DNA of 64,000 nucleotides from Mycobacterium sp. OTB74 (GCF_029892685.1 NZ_JARXVD010000006.1:167244-231243); one strand, 5' to 3'; positions 34,685 to 43,327 are shown, counted from the first letter of the stretch. Notes: generated from the sequence alone by a model not told the origin. Made by a program: numbers and translations.

Positions 34685-35860
34685 CTACCGGGATGCCAGA
34701 GCTTGCCGGGCAACCTGTTCGGCGTCGTAGTTGTTCAGGTCGAGACCGTCGAAGATGGCGACGATCTGTTCGACCTGCGGCCCGGGAGCCAGGTCGCTCG
34801 ACCGGTACAGCTTGCCTGCCATTCGGGCGCCGTCGCGGACCTGACGGTTCCGACTGATACGCAGTTTGTCGTAGTACCGCAGACGGTCCGGGATGTCCGC
34901 GGGCTCGGCGTCCTCCAGCAGCACTGCCAACGTGATCGCATCCTCGACAGCCTGGTTGGCGCCCTGGCCGAGGTGCGGGGTCACTGCGTGCGCGGAATCG
35001 CCCAGCAGGGTGATTCGATCGGTCGACCACGAGGACAGTGGTTCGCGATCGTAGATACCCCACCGGAAGGTGTGGTCCATCGCCTCGATCACCTGCTGCA
35101 CGGGGTCAGCCCAGCCTTGGTAGGCGGCGGCGAGCGTCGCGACATCGCCTGGCGCACTCCAGGATTCCGCGACATCCAGATCAGTGGGGACGAAGGCCAC
35201 CAGGTTCAGCAAGGCACCGTCCGAGACCGGGAAGCTCAGGAAGCTCTGGCCGGGTCCGACCCACATCGACATCCGGCGCATGTCGTAGATGCCGTCCAGC
35301 CGCTCAGTCGGGATCAGCCCGCGGTAGGCCATGATCCCCTCGCTGACCGGTTCGGCCTTCACGCCCACCAGGCCTTGGATCACCGAGTGGATGCCGTCGG
35401 CGCCGACCAACAGGTCGGCGCGGGCGTGCGAGCCGTCGGCGAAGTCGATCCGTACGCCGTCGCCGTCCTCGACGGCGCCAACGCAGCCCTTGCCCAGTTG
35501 CACGGTGCCGGCCGGCAGCGCGTCGAACAGCAGCTTCTGGAACTGCGCCCGATGCAATGGATACGTGCGCGCGGCCGGGTACGGAGCCCGCCACCCATCC
35601 AGCGATTCGCCCTGCCAGGTGTGCATGGTCCAGCCCGAGATCTTTCCGGCGATCGCTGCCAATGAGTCCGTCAGACCGAGCCTGTCGTACACCCGCTCGG
35701 CGTTCGCGCCGATGACCACGCCGGCGCCCAATTCCTTTAGCTCGTGCGCCTTCTCGTACACGGTGACGGTGGCACCGTGCTGTTGCAGAGCCATCGCTGC
35801 GGTCAGCCCGCCGATACCGGCTCCGGCGACGGCGATGTTCAACCCGGTCATTGTTCTCAC
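34685..35860 (-). CDS. FAD-dependent aromatic monooxygenase (salicylate hydroxylase-like)
   Basis: A 391-residue class A flavoprotein hydroxylase, NAD(P)H and O2 dependent. Motifs: AVAGAGIGGLTAAMAL (FAD dinucleotide fold), DLLVGADGIHS (DG motif), and ITLLGDSAHAVTPHLGQGANQAVED (GD motif). Such enzymes hydroxylate phenolic acids. Either Met1 or Met4 could start it. It is divergent from the XRE regulator, which may control it. Substrate undefined. Confidence 0.85.
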   Translation of the reverse strand: MRTMTGLNIAVAGAGIGGLTAAMALQQHGATVTVYEKAHELKELGAGVVIGANAERVYDRLGLTDSLAAIAGKISGWTMHTWQGESLDGWRAPYPAARTYPLHRAQFQKLLFDALPAGTVQLGKGCVGAVEDGDGVRIDFADGSHARADLLVGADGIHSVIQGLVGVKAEPVSEGIMAYRGLIPTERLDGIYDMRRMSMWVGPGQSFLSFPVSDGALLNLVAFVPTDLDVAESWSAPGDVATLAAAYQGWADPVQQVIEAMDHTFRWGIYDREPLSSWSTDRITLLGDSAHAVTPHLGQGANQAVEDAITLAVLLEDAEPADIPDRLRYYDKLRISRNRQVRDGARMAGKLYRSSDLAPGPQVEQIVAIFDGLDLNNYDAEQVARQALASR

Positions 35861-35969
35861 CTTCTCCCCGGCCCCGTTTGAGCTGTGACACCAGCCTCGT
35901 GCGATGGCCCGGTGCCGACCAGGTCAGGATTTTCCTAGGAGTGCCGCACCCTGCCTCTAGCATTGCGGT

Positions 35970-36731
35970 GTGTCGGTCAACAGGTTGGGCGAGTTTCTGC
36001 GCGCACACCGCGAGGCTGCGCATCCCACCTCCAACCAGCGGCGTCGCCGAACCCCGGGGCTACGCCGGGAGGAGGTCGCCGCACGGGCAGCGATCAGCAC
36101 CGACTACTACACCAGACTGGAGCAGGGCCGCGAACGCAGTCCGTCAGCACAAGTGCTCGACGCGCTGGCCGACGCGCTGGAGCTGTCGGCTGCCGAGACC
36201 GGATATCTGCACAGCTTGATCGCACCGGCCAAGACCGTGCCCGCCGAAGGCCCAACCAACGAGTTCCTGGTGCTGGTCATGCAGTCCTGGTCCTACGGCC
36301 CGGCCTACATCGTGAACCACCGAAGCGACGTTCTCGCAGCTAATGTATTGGCCCAGAACATCTTTGAACCATTCGGGATCTCCGACAACATTCTGCGGAT
36401 GCTCTTCCTGGACCCGGCGTCGCGCCAACGCTGGGTGGACTGGGAGGCATTCGCGACGTTCGTCGTCGGCAGTATCCGCAGGCTCTTCGGCCCCGCATTG
36501 GACGCCGACCCGGCCACCGCGGCACTGATCGCCGAAGTCGGGGCGCAAAGTCCGGTGTTTACCCAGATGTGGGAGCGGCAGGCTATGCAGGTACCCGACC
36601 GCAAGGCCAAGACGTTTCGCGATGACGACCTGGGCGATCTCAAACTCGACTTCGAGTTGTTGACGGCCGTCGACACCCCGAATCAGATATTGCTGGTGCA
36701 CCGCACCGCGCAGGTTGGGCGTGTTCCGTGA
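35970..36731 (+). CDS. XRE-family regulator with MmyB-like ligand domain
   Basis: A 253-residue regulator from GTG 35970. The helix-turn-helix covers about residues 5-75 (LGEFLRAHREA, LRREEVAARAAISTDYYTRLE, RSPSAQVLDALADAL). The C-terminal 170 residues match the MmyB-type domain proposed to bind fatty acids or other ligands. It is divergent from the FAD monooxygenase (110-bp gap) and is its likely regulator. A terminator overlaps its stop codon. Confidence 0.85.
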   Translation: MSVNRLGEFLRAHREAAHPTSNQRRRRTPGLRREEVAARAAISTDYYTRLEQGRERSPSAQVLDALADALELSAAETGYLHSLIAPAKTVPAEGPTNEFLVLVMQSWSYGPAYIVNHRSDVLAANVLAQNIFEPFGISDNILRMLFLDPASRQRWVDWEAFATFVVGSIRRLFGPALDADPATAALIAEVGAQSPVFTQMWERQAMQVPDRKAKTFRDDDLGDLKLDFELLTAVDTPNQILLVHRTAQVGRVP

Positions 36732-36757
36732 CGCTCAGCGTTACGGAACACGCCCAA
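36715..36757. terminator. Strong hairpin overlapping the XRE stop codon
   Basis: Perfect 15-bp stem TTGGGCGTGTTCCGT (36715-36729) with 36743-36757; the loop GACGCTCAGCGTT contains the CGCTCAGCG core that recurs in other hairpins of this window (3005, 42736). The stem includes the final codons of the regulator. Confidence 0.75.
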
Positions 36758-36762
36758 ATCGC

Positions 36763-36870
36763 TTAGAGGCCACATCGGCGGTGCCGATTAGAGACCACAT
36801 CGGCGGTGCCGATTAGAGACCACATCGGCGGTGCCGCTTAGAGGCCACATCGGCGGTGCCGATTAGAGAC
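36763..36870. repeat. Tandem 25-bp repeats at a gene terminus
   Basis: Four copies (36763-36787, 36788-36812, 36813-36837, 36838-36862) of a unit starting TTAGAGACCACATCGGCGGT, with one or two substitutions, followed by a partial fifth (36863-36870). The fifth copy's TTA is the stop codon of the leftward acyl-CoA dehydrogenase, so the array grew from that gene's last codons. Confidence 0.9.
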
Positions 36871-38005
36871 CCAAGTCGCGGCCGATGATCTCCTTCATGA
36901 TCTCGGTGGTGCCACCGTAGATGGTCTGGATCCGGACGTCGACGTAGTCCTTGGCCACCCGGTACTCGTTCATGTAGCCGTAGCCACCGTGCAGCTGCAG
37001 GCACCGGTCGATGACCTTCTTACCCAGCTCGGTGCACCACCACTTGGCCTTGGAGGCCTCGACGGCGGTCAGCTCGTTGTCGACCACCGCACGCAGGCAG
37101 CGGTCGACATACTGCTCGGCGATTTCGAGCTCGGTGTCCATCTCGGCCATCACGAACCGGCTGTTCTGAAAGCTGCCGATCGGCTGACCAAAAGCCTTGC
37201 GGTCCTTCACATACTGCAAGGTTTCGTCGAATGTCGCACGGGCACCGGCGATTCCGGCAATAGCGATCGAGAGACGTTCCGAGGGAAGGTTTTCCATCAG
37301 ATGGTAGAAGCCCTTGCCTTCGCTGCCGAGCAGGTTGCTGCTGGGAACGCGGACGTTCTCGAAGTTCAGCTCGGCCGTGTCAGCGGCGTGCTGCCCCATC
37401 TTGTCCAGCTTGCGACCGCGGGTGAAGCCCTCCATGTCGCGCTCGACGACCAGCAAGGAGAAGCCCTTGTGGCCCGCCTCCGGGTCGGTACGTGCGACCA
37501 CGACCACCAGGTCCGAGTTGATGCCGGCGGAGATGAACGTCTTGGCGCCATTGATGATCCAGTCGTCACCGTCACGCACCGCAGTGGTGCGAATACCCGC
37601 CAGGTCGCTGCCCGCGCCCGGCTCGGTCATGGCGATGGCGCCGATCAGCTCGCCACTGGCGAAGCCGGGCATCCAGCGCGCCAATTGCTCCTCGGTGGCC
37701 AGGTTCTTGAAGTATGGCCCGACGATGTCGTTCTGCAGCGTCACGCCAGGGCACGCCAAACCGAACTTGGCGAACTCCTCGCCGATCACGGCGTTGAACC
37801 GGAAGTCGTCGACCCCGCCGCCGCCGTACTCCTCGGGCATGTTGAAGCCGATCAGCCCGTACTTGCCGGCCGCGGCGTATGCCTCACGGTCGACGATCCG
37901 AGCGGCTTCCCACTTCTCGACGTTGGGCAGACATTCCTTCTCCAGGAACTGCCGCGCCGTTTCCCGAAGCTGCTCGTGTTCGGGCTCGAAAACCAGTCTC
38001 TTCAT
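36863..38005 (-). CDS. Acyl-CoA dehydrogenase
   Basis: A 380-residue FAD-dependent dehydrogenase catalysing alpha-beta dehydrogenation of an acyl-CoA. It shows AMTEPGAGSDLAGI, WIINGAKTFISAG, DRKAFGQPIGSFQN and YGYMNEYRVAKDYVDVRI. The position of the usual catalytic Glu of medium-chain enzymes (YEGT) reads YGGTTEI, so, as in isovaleryl- or long-chain-type enzymes, the base may lie on another helix. It is the last gene of the thiolase-hydratase-dehydrogenase operon, 2 bp after the hydratase stop. Confidence 0.85.
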   Translation of the reverse strand: MKRLVFEPEHEQLRETARQFLEKECLPNVEKWEAARIVDREAYAAAGKYGLIGFNMPEEYGGGGVDDFRFNAVIGEEFAKFGLACPGVTLQNDIVGPYFKNLATEEQLARWMPGFASGELIGAIAMTEPGAGSDLAGIRTTAVRDGDDWIINGAKTFISAGINSDLVVVVARTDPEAGHKGFSLLVVERDMEGFTRGRKLDKMGQHAADTAELNFENVRVPSSNLLGSEGKGFYHLMENLPSERLSIAIAGIAGARATFDETLQYVKDRKAFGQPIGSFQNSRFVMAEMDTELEIAEQYVDRCLRAVVDNELTAVEASKAKWWCTELGKKVIDRCLQLHGGYGYMNEYRVAKDYVDVRIQTIYGGTTEIMKEIIGRDLGL

Positions 38006-38007
38006 TA

Positions 38008-38808
38008 CTATCTCGCCTTCCAGACAGGCTCACGCTTCTGCGCGAAAGCCAGCGGTCCCTCTTGTGCGTCCTCGGTCTTCAGCAAGGTCGAGAATTCGCC
38101 GAATGTCTGCTTCCAGAACGGCTCGTCGGCGGCGACCACATTGTCGACCGCTCCGTAGGCAACCCGCTTGCTGGCCTGCACGGCCAGCGGGGCGTTGCCG
38201 GTGATCCGTCCAGCAAGAGCCAACGCCGCATCAACGACGGTCCCGTCGGGCACCACCTGGTTGATCAGGCCCCAGCGCAGCGCATCGGATGAGCTCATCG
38301 GTTCGCCGGTGAACAGCATCTCCAGCGCCACCTTGCGCGGCAGTTGATCGACGATGCGGAAGACACCGCCGGCACCAGCGATCAAGCCCCGCTTCACCTC
38401 TGGCAGACCGAATTTCGCGCGCTCCTCGGCGATCACCAGGTCGCTGGCCAGGGCCAGTTCAGTGCCGCCGCCCAGTGCCGTGCCGTTGACCGCGGCGATG
38501 GTCGGCTTGTCGACAAAGTGCCGCACGTATCCGGCGAAACCCCACTCCGGGTGATCGGGGTGAAACAGGTTCTCGCCGCGGGAGATTGCCTTCAGATCTG
38601 CGCCCGCGCAGAACGACTTGTCGCCGGAGCCGGTCAGTACGATCGCCCGGATTTCCGGGTCGTCCTGGGCAGCCTGCAGGGCGTCCCCGACGCCAATGCT
38701 GACGGCGGCGTTGACGGCGTTGCGGGCCTCCGGCCGGTTGATGGTGATCAACAGGACGTTGCCGCGGCGCTCGGTGAGGGCGCCGATTTCGGTGGTTGCA
38801 GAGGTCAC
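38008..38808 (-). CDS. Enoyl-CoA hydratase/isomerase family protein
   Basis: A 266-residue crotonase that hydrates enoyl-CoAs. GTG 38808 overlaps the thiolase stop (GTGA), giving VTSATTEIGALTE as N-terminus. Both family signature regions are intact: GDKSFCAGADLKAI and NGTALGGGTELALASD, and GLPEVKRGLIAG, with both catalytic glutamates (TEL and LPE). It thus probably is an active hydratase, in contrast to the variant at 30771-31562. Confidence 0.85.
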   Translation of the reverse strand: MTSATTEIGALTERRGNVLLITINRPEARNAVNAAVSIGVGDALQAAQDDPEIRAIVLTGSGDKSFCAGADLKAISRGENLFHPDHPEWGFAGYVRHFVDKPTIAAVNGTALGGGTELALASDLVIAEERAKFGLPEVKRGLIAGAGGVFRIVDQLPRKVALEMLFTGEPMSSSDALRWGLINQVVPDGTVVDAALALAGRITGNAPLAVQASKRVAYGAVDNVVAADEPFWKQTFGEFSTLLKTEDAQEGPLAFAQKREPVWKAR

Positions 38809-39950
38809 AACAGCTCCAGGATGGTCGCGTTGGCCTGGCCGCCGCCCTCGCACATGGTCTGCAGGCCGTAGCGGATTCCGTTGTCCCGCATGTGGTAAAG
38901 CAGCGTGGTCATGATGCGGGCACCGGAGCCGCCCAGCGGGTGGCCCAGGGCGATGGCGCCGCCGTTCGGGTTCAGCTTGTTCTCGTCGGCGCCGATCTCC
39001 TTGAGCCAGGCCATCGGAACCGGCGCGAACGCCTCGTTGACCTCGAACACACCGATGTCGTCCAGGCTCAGGCCGGACTTGGCCAGCGCCTTGTGGGTGG
39101 CCGGGATCGGAGCGGACAGCATCATCACCGGATCAGCACCGGCAAGCACGCCGGTGTGCACGCGGGCAAGAGGATTGAGCCCCAACTCTTTTGCCTTCTC
39201 CGCCGACATGAACAGCAGTGCCGCCGAACCATCGGAGATCTGCGAGGAGTTGCCGGCGTGGATCACACCGTCCTCCTTGAAGGCGGGCTTGATGCCGGCC
39301 ATAGCCTCGATGGAGCCGCCACGGCGGATCCCGCCGTCTTCAGTCACCGCGTTGCCGTCCTGGTCGGTGATCCCCGCGATCTGGTCCTTGAATGCACCCG
39401 AATCCTGTGCAGCAGCCGCCTTTTCGTGGGACCGCAGGGAGAACTCGTCGAGTTCGGTGCGGGACAGGTTCCACTTCTCGGCCATCATCTCAGCGCCGAC
39501 GCCCTGGTTCGGGGTCTGGTCGTAGCGGGCGCGGAACGCCTCCGGGTAGGGGTGCCCACCGTTGGCCAGCGACGATCCCATCGGGGTGCGCGACATCGAC
39601 TCCACACCACCGGCGACGACGACGTCGTAGTGGCCGGCGACCACACCGGCGGCCGCGAAGTGCACCGACTGCTGGCTGGAACCACACTGGCGGTCCACGG
39701 TCACACCCGGGACGGTCTCGGGCCAGCCAGCGGTCAGCACCGCAGTGCGGGCGATATCGAGCGCCTGCTCCCCGGCCTGCATGACACAGCCCCAGATCAC
39801 GTCTTCGACAAGCGCCGGGTCGACGCCTGCGCGCTGCACCAGCGCGTTGAGTACCTGAGCCGACAACTCCGACGGGTGCACGCCCGAAAGCGCACCGTTG
39901 CGTTTGCCGATCGGCGACCTGACCGCCTCGACGATGACAGCTTCAGCCAT
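38805..39950 (-). CDS. Thiolase (acetyl-CoA acyltransferase)
   Basis: A 381-residue thiolase, from ATG 39950 preceded by GAAGGAGAAG. The nucleophilic Cys is in VDRQCGSSQQSVHFA (about 88), the His in GGAIALGHPLGGSGAR, and the second Cys in MCEGGGQANATILELL. It performs the last thiolytic step of beta-oxidation. It is the first gene of a three-gene operon and divergent from the FadR-like regulator; an inverted repeat in between suggests control by it. Confidence 0.9.
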   Translation of the reverse strand: MAEAVIVEAVRSPIGKRNGALSGVHPSELSAQVLNALVQRAGVDPALVEDVIWGCVMQAGEQALDIARTAVLTAGWPETVPGVTVDRQCGSSQQSVHFAAAGVVAGHYDVVVAGGVESMSRTPMGSSLANGGHPYPEAFRARYDQTPNQGVGAEMMAEKWNLSRTELDEFSLRSHEKAAAAQDSGAFKDQIAGITDQDGNAVTEDGGIRRGGSIEAMAGIKPAFKEDGVIHAGNSSQISDGSAALLFMSAEKAKELGLNPLARVHTGVLAGADPVMMLSAPIPATHKALAKSGLSLDDIGVFEVNEAFAPVPMAWLKEIGADENKLNPNGGAIALGHPLGGSGARIMTTLLYHMRDNGIRYGLQTMCEGGGQANATILELL

Positions 39951-40008
39951 GGACTTCTCCTTCGACGATGGATTAGGCACAGAGTCGCCTTATCAGTGAA
40001 CGTAGATC

Positions 40009-40033
40009 AGTAGGTTTACTAGGTCAACCTACT
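40009..40033. promoter_or_regulatory. Candidate operator between thiolase and FadR-like regulator
   Basis: AGTAGGTT (40009-40016) and AACCTACT (40026-40033), perfect 8-bp arms with a 9-bp spacer, 59 bp upstream of the thiolase start. This is inside the divergent promoter region. Confidence 0.45.
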
Positions 40034-40096
40034 GGTTGGTAGGGAGTCGGCCGCCGCGCCTTGCACCGAGAACAGCCCCACACATGGTTTACTGAG

Positions 40097-40107
40097 TTGT
40101 ATAACAA
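40097..40107. promoter_or_regulatory. FadR-type half-palindrome over a -10 element
   Basis: TTGTATAACAA has TTGT/ACAA symmetry and fits the GT-N3-AC core seen in operators of FadR-subfamily GntR proteins. It also contains TATAAC, a -10 hexamer for the regulator gene starting at 40141. Autoregulation is plausible. Confidence 0.4.
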
Positions 40108-40140
40108 ATGGCCAGCGTATGCGGTCCGAGGAGGGTCCAG

Positions 40141-40938
40141 ATGGCGCAGAGTCCGCCCTTGTCGCCGATGATCGACCCGCACGCCGTGCCCGCGGCCACC
40201 GGCGGACCCATCCGTTCACCCAAAACTGCGGAACTGGTGGCCGGCACCTTGCGCCGCATGGTGGTTGACGGCCAACTCAAGGACGGCGACTTCCTGCCGA
40301 ACGAGGCAGAGTTGATGGCCCACTTCGGCGTCAGCCGGCCGACATTGCGGGAAGCCGTGCGGGTGCTCGAATCCGAACGCCTCGTCGAGGTGCGGCGCGG
40401 GTCACGCACCGGCGCCCGGGTGCGCGTGCCCGGTCCGGAGATCGTGGCCCGCCCGGCCGGGCTGCTGCTCGAACTATCCGGCGCAACCATCGCCGACGTG
40501 ATGACCGCATGGTCGGGTATCGCGCCGATGGCGGTGCGACTGCTAGCCGAGTCGGGCAACACCGAAGCCTTCGACGAGCTCGACGCGATGCTGGCTGAGC
40601 ACGTCCCGTCCGGGTACGCATCCGGACGGATGGCCGAGACCACAGGCGATTTCCACCGCCGCATGGTCGAGCTGTCCGGGAACGCGACGCTGACCATCAT
40701 CACGGGCATGCTGCAGGAGATCAGCGTCCGCCACACCGCATTCGCCATGCGGGAGAACCGACCGATGTCCAGGTCGGACTACGACATCGTGATGCGCTCC
40801 CACAAGCGGTTGATGGCACTCATCCGATCCGGCAATGGCCCTGCCGCCGAAGCACATTGGCGCAAACACCTCGACGTCGCACATGGCCTGTTGTTCAAAG
40901 GCATGGAGAACGTCAAGGTCCGCGACGTAATGCGCTGA
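40141..40938 (+). CDS. FadR-subfamily GntR transcriptional regulator
   Basis: A 265-residue regulator. ATG 40141 is chosen because GAGGAGGG precedes it. An N-terminal winged helix (about 22-95: LPNEAELMAHFGVSRPTLREAVRVLE and WE-wing RRGSRTGARV) is followed by an FCD ligand domain with the metal-binding Asp/His set (GDFHRRMVELSGN; RSHKRLMALI; EAHWRKHL). Such proteins respond to acyl-CoAs or organic acids. It is divergent from the beta-oxidation operon at 36863-39950, its likely target. Confidence 0.85.
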   Translation: MAQSPPLSPMIDPHAVPAATGGPIRSPKTAELVAGTLRRMVVDGQLKDGDFLPNEAELMAHFGVSRPTLREAVRVLESERLVEVRRGSRTGARVRVPGPEIVARPAGLLLELSGATIADVMTAWSGIAPMAVRLLAESGNTEAFDELDAMLAEHVPSGYASGRMAETTGDFHRRMVELSGNATLTIITGMLQEISVRHTAFAMRENRPMSRSDYDIVMRSHKRLMALIRSGNGPAAEAHWRKHLDVAHGLLFKGMENVKVRDVMR

Positions 40939-40957
40939 GCGACGCGACGTCAGCGTT

Positions 40958-42679
40958 TCACTGCACGCCGTAGACCGGAAGGTCGTCAGCCCACGGCTGC
41001 CGGTTCACCATGTCAGCCACCCGCACATAGCCTCGCTCGAATTCCCCTGTCGCCGCGTCGACCAACCGGTACTGCTGGGTCTGCCGATGGATCGGCTGTG
41101 CGTCGAGCATGACGATGCGCACCTCCCCCGGCTCGAAGTGACACCGGGACTGCAGCGCCGCCACCAACTGCTCATTGGACATATGGCCGTCGCCGAAGTT
41201 CCAGCCGATGGCTGTAGAGACGATCCGCTCACCGTCGGTCAGGGTGTAGTCATCCTCGTTCTGCCCGGCCATCGCCCGGTGCGCCAGGGTGAACAACGCA
41301 CGGCCGTGAGTGTTGAACGCGCGGAACGCATATCCCATGTACATCGGAATCTGCGCGGCTTCCTTGCTGCCGTAGAACTTCTCCAGCTGCGCGGCCGGCA
41401 TGCTCGCAATGGCGACGATGCCCTCTGCGATCTTCGCGTCCGCCGACGGCTTGATGCACCACAGTGAGGTATCCCAGTTGCCCGCGTAGTAACGCATACC
41501 GGGCAGGAAGGAAACCTTGCGCGGGAACAGGTTTCCGATCACCACCGTGCCCGCGACAACAGCGAACAGGATCACCGGCCACGGCGAGGTCAGGTCACCC
41601 AGACCGACCGACGCGTGTCCGACGAACAGCGCCATCACACAGAACATCATGAAGACGTTCCACTCCAGCGGTACACCCATGGGAATGGACGACAGGATGC
41701 CGAAGTGGAAGCACAGCATGACGAACGCGGCGATGTACGTCGGCCAACCACCATGGCTGAAGAACAGGGCCAGTGGCACCAAACCTTCGACCGCCGTGGA
41801 GAAGTGAGCCATGAGCCGCGAGGGCCAACCCGGGCGCAGGTCCTCGGGGTACTTTTCGAAGAACGCGCGTTTGATGAACTTGGGCCGCAGCACCGGGTTG
41901 TTGCTCATCATGGTCGAGATGACGAACGGGAAGTGCCGGTTGAGCTTTGAGGTGGCCGCGCCTAGCCAGATCACCATGCACACGAGCTTGGCCGCGATGA
42001 TCAGGTCGACGCCGTAACCGGCGAACAGGAAGGCAACGGTGAACGTTCCGTACACCTCGCCGCGGGCGGCCAGGAAGATCACCTTGTCTCTCAGACCCAG
42101 GACCGCAAGCACTCCCAAAATGGCCCAGATCTGCCACATCGGCAGCACCCCGACCTGCGCGCCGGGCAGGACCGGGCCGGTGCCATCAGAAAAGATCGCA
42201 TTGAGAAGCAGCACCAGCAGCGCGCCGTACAGCAGTACGTCGACCGGTCCGCGGGCATCGCCACGGGTCAGCGGCACCCGGTTGGGCCACGGTGGCAGAC
42301 GAATGGTCTTCGGCCGCAGCCAGTACAGGATCGAGCCCATCGGCGGGAAGAACCGATTGTTCAGCGGCCCGAACCCGCAGCCGAGACCCACCACCTCGAA
42401 CAGCATGGTGTAGAGCACGACCTTCTCGAATACGACGGGCTCGGCGTACCAGTGCGCGACATTGGTGAACCCGTCGATTCCCTTGGTGGACAAGGCGATA
42501 AGCCAGCCACCCAGGACGTACAGGCCGATCTTGACCACGTAGAACAGGTGCAGCGCCACCGGCGTCCCGAAGCCGACCTCGGCCCAGTGCCGAGCCATCG
42601 GAATGATCTTCTCCGCGCGGGTGCCCTTACTCCACTCGTCGAAGTCGATCACCGGAGTGTCCTGCCTGAGAAAGCCCAT
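40958..42679 (-). CDS. DUF3556 transmembrane protein, probable KstR target
   Basis: A 573-residue mycobacterial membrane protein of the DUF3556 family. About six to eight hydrophobic segments lie between residues 40 and 410 (for example GLYVLGGWLIAL, LLYGALLVLLLNAIF, YIAAFVMLCFHFGIL), followed by a soluble C-terminal 170 residues ending LPVYGVQ. Function unknown. A canonical KstR motif lies 12 bp upstream of its start, linking it to sterol/cholesterol metabolism. It may act in lipid uptake or membrane adaptation. Confidence 0.75.
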   Translation of the reverse strand: MGFLRQDTPVIDFDEWSKGTRAEKIIPMARHWAEVGFGTPVALHLFYVVKIGLYVLGGWLIALSTKGIDGFTNVAHWYAEPVVFEKVVLYTMLFEVVGLGCGFGPLNNRFFPPMGSILYWLRPKTIRLPPWPNRVPLTRGDARGPVDVLLYGALLVLLLNAIFSDGTGPVLPGAQVGVLPMWQIWAILGVLAVLGLRDKVIFLAARGEVYGTFTVAFLFAGYGVDLIIAAKLVCMVIWLGAATSKLNRHFPFVISTMMSNNPVLRPKFIKRAFFEKYPEDLRPGWPSRLMAHFSTAVEGLVPLALFFSHGGWPTYIAAFVMLCFHFGILSSIPMGVPLEWNVFMMFCVMALFVGHASVGLGDLTSPWPVILFAVVAGTVVIGNLFPRKVSFLPGMRYYAGNWDTSLWCIKPSADAKIAEGIVAIASMPAAQLEKFYGSKEAAQIPMYMGYAFRAFNTHGRALFTLAHRAMAGQNEDDYTLTDGERIVSTAIGWNFGDGHMSNEQLVAALQSRCHFEPGEVRIVMLDAQPIHRQTQQYRLVDAATGEFERGYVRVADMVNRQPWADDLPVYGVQ

Positions 42680-42690
42680 ACCGGTCAGAT

Positions 42691-42706
42691 TAGAACGTGT
42701 TCTAAC
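42691..42706. promoter_or_regulatory. KstR-type operator (sterol regulon)
   Basis: TTAGAACGTGTTCTAA (42691-42706) contains the KstR consensus TnnAACnnGTTnnA with full dyad symmetry of the TTAGAAC/GTTCTAA arms. It lies 12 bp upstream of the DUF3556 start codon, where binding would block transcription. KstR is a TetR-family repressor of cholesterol catabolism derepressed by 3-oxo-cholestenoyl-CoA; its gene is not in this window. Confidence 0.75.
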
Positions 42707-42717
42707 TTCACAGAGCG

Positions 42718-42766
42718 ATTTGAGCGCGGTACGTATCGCTCAGCGAGACGAAACGCGCCCAAATCA
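42718..42766. terminator. Hairpin terminator after the DoxX gene
   Basis: GATTTGAGCGCG (42718-42729) pairs with CGCGCCCAAATC (42755-42766) with one wobble, and an inner TCGCT-C-AGCGA stem. It is 3 bp from the DoxX stop and directly upstream of the KstR site, so separates DoxX from the DUF3556 promoter. Confidence 0.6.
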
Positions 42767-42768
42767 CG

Positions 42769-43305
42769 TCAGGACTTGGCGGGCGGGCGGAAGAAGATCA
42801 GCAGCTGGCCGATGCCGCCGGCCAGCCCCAGCACCACCGCAATACCCAGCCCGCACCAGCCGTACAAGTAGTGGCTGAAGCTCGAGCAGTGGAACAGCGC
42901 GTAGTCCAGGCTGTACCGGCCAGCGCCGGTTCCGGCGATGGCCACCGCCGCGACGGCCAGCACCAGGTTGTACTCCCAGCCCGACTTCACGATGAAGAAG
43001 CCGTTGGCCCGGTGCACGGTCCACGCGGCCACCAGCATCAGCGCGACGAAACCGGCCGCCGGGATCGGCGTCAGCAGGCCCAGAGCCAAACCGAGGCCGG
43101 CCAGAAGTTCGGTGGATGCGGCCAGGACGGCGTTCAGCTTGCCCGGCTTCATGCCGATGCTGTCGAACCAGCCGGCGGTGCCAGGAATCCGGCCGCCGCC
43201 GAAGAACTTGTTGTAGCCGTGCGCAGCCATGGTCAGGCCGAGCACGACGCGGAGCAGCAGAATCGAAAAGTCGAATGCCGAGTGGGCTGCGTGGTAGTGA
43301 TGCAC
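42769..43305 (-). CDS. DoxX family membrane protein
   Basis: A 178-residue membrane protein with four hydrophobic helices. LLLRVVLGLTMAAHGYNKFFGG is typical for the first DoxX segment with the His-Gly motif, followed by GLGLALGLLTPIPAAGFVALML. DoxX proteins in mycobacteria form a membrane complex in oxidative-stress defence with a superoxide dismutase and a thiosulfate sulfurtransferase, but neither partner is encoded here, so this may be a stand-alone paralogue. Confidence 0.8.
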   Translation of the reverse strand: MHHYHAAHSAFDFSILLLRVVLGLTMAAHGYNKFFGGGRIPGTAGWFDSIGMKPGKLNAVLAASTELLAGLGLALGLLTPIPAAGFVALMLVAAWTVHRANGFFIVKSGWEYNLVLAVAAVAIAGTGAGRYSLDYALFHCSSFSHYLYGWCGLGIAVVLGLAGGIGQLLIFFRPPAKS

Positions 43306-43327
43306 GCTACGAAATCTAGGCCATGTG

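Noticed and set aside
36763..36870. CRISPR-like array at the dehydrogenase end
   Set aside because: Direct tandem repeats without spacers, clearly derived from the adjacent gene end.
30711..40107. Shared TTGTATAAC at the mcr/ech and thiolase/GntR promoters as evidence of a common FadR-type regulator
   Set aside because: At 30716 the TATAAC hexamer has a TTGACC 17 bp upstream, so it is adequately explained as a -10 element; the shared bases are too few for a common operator.
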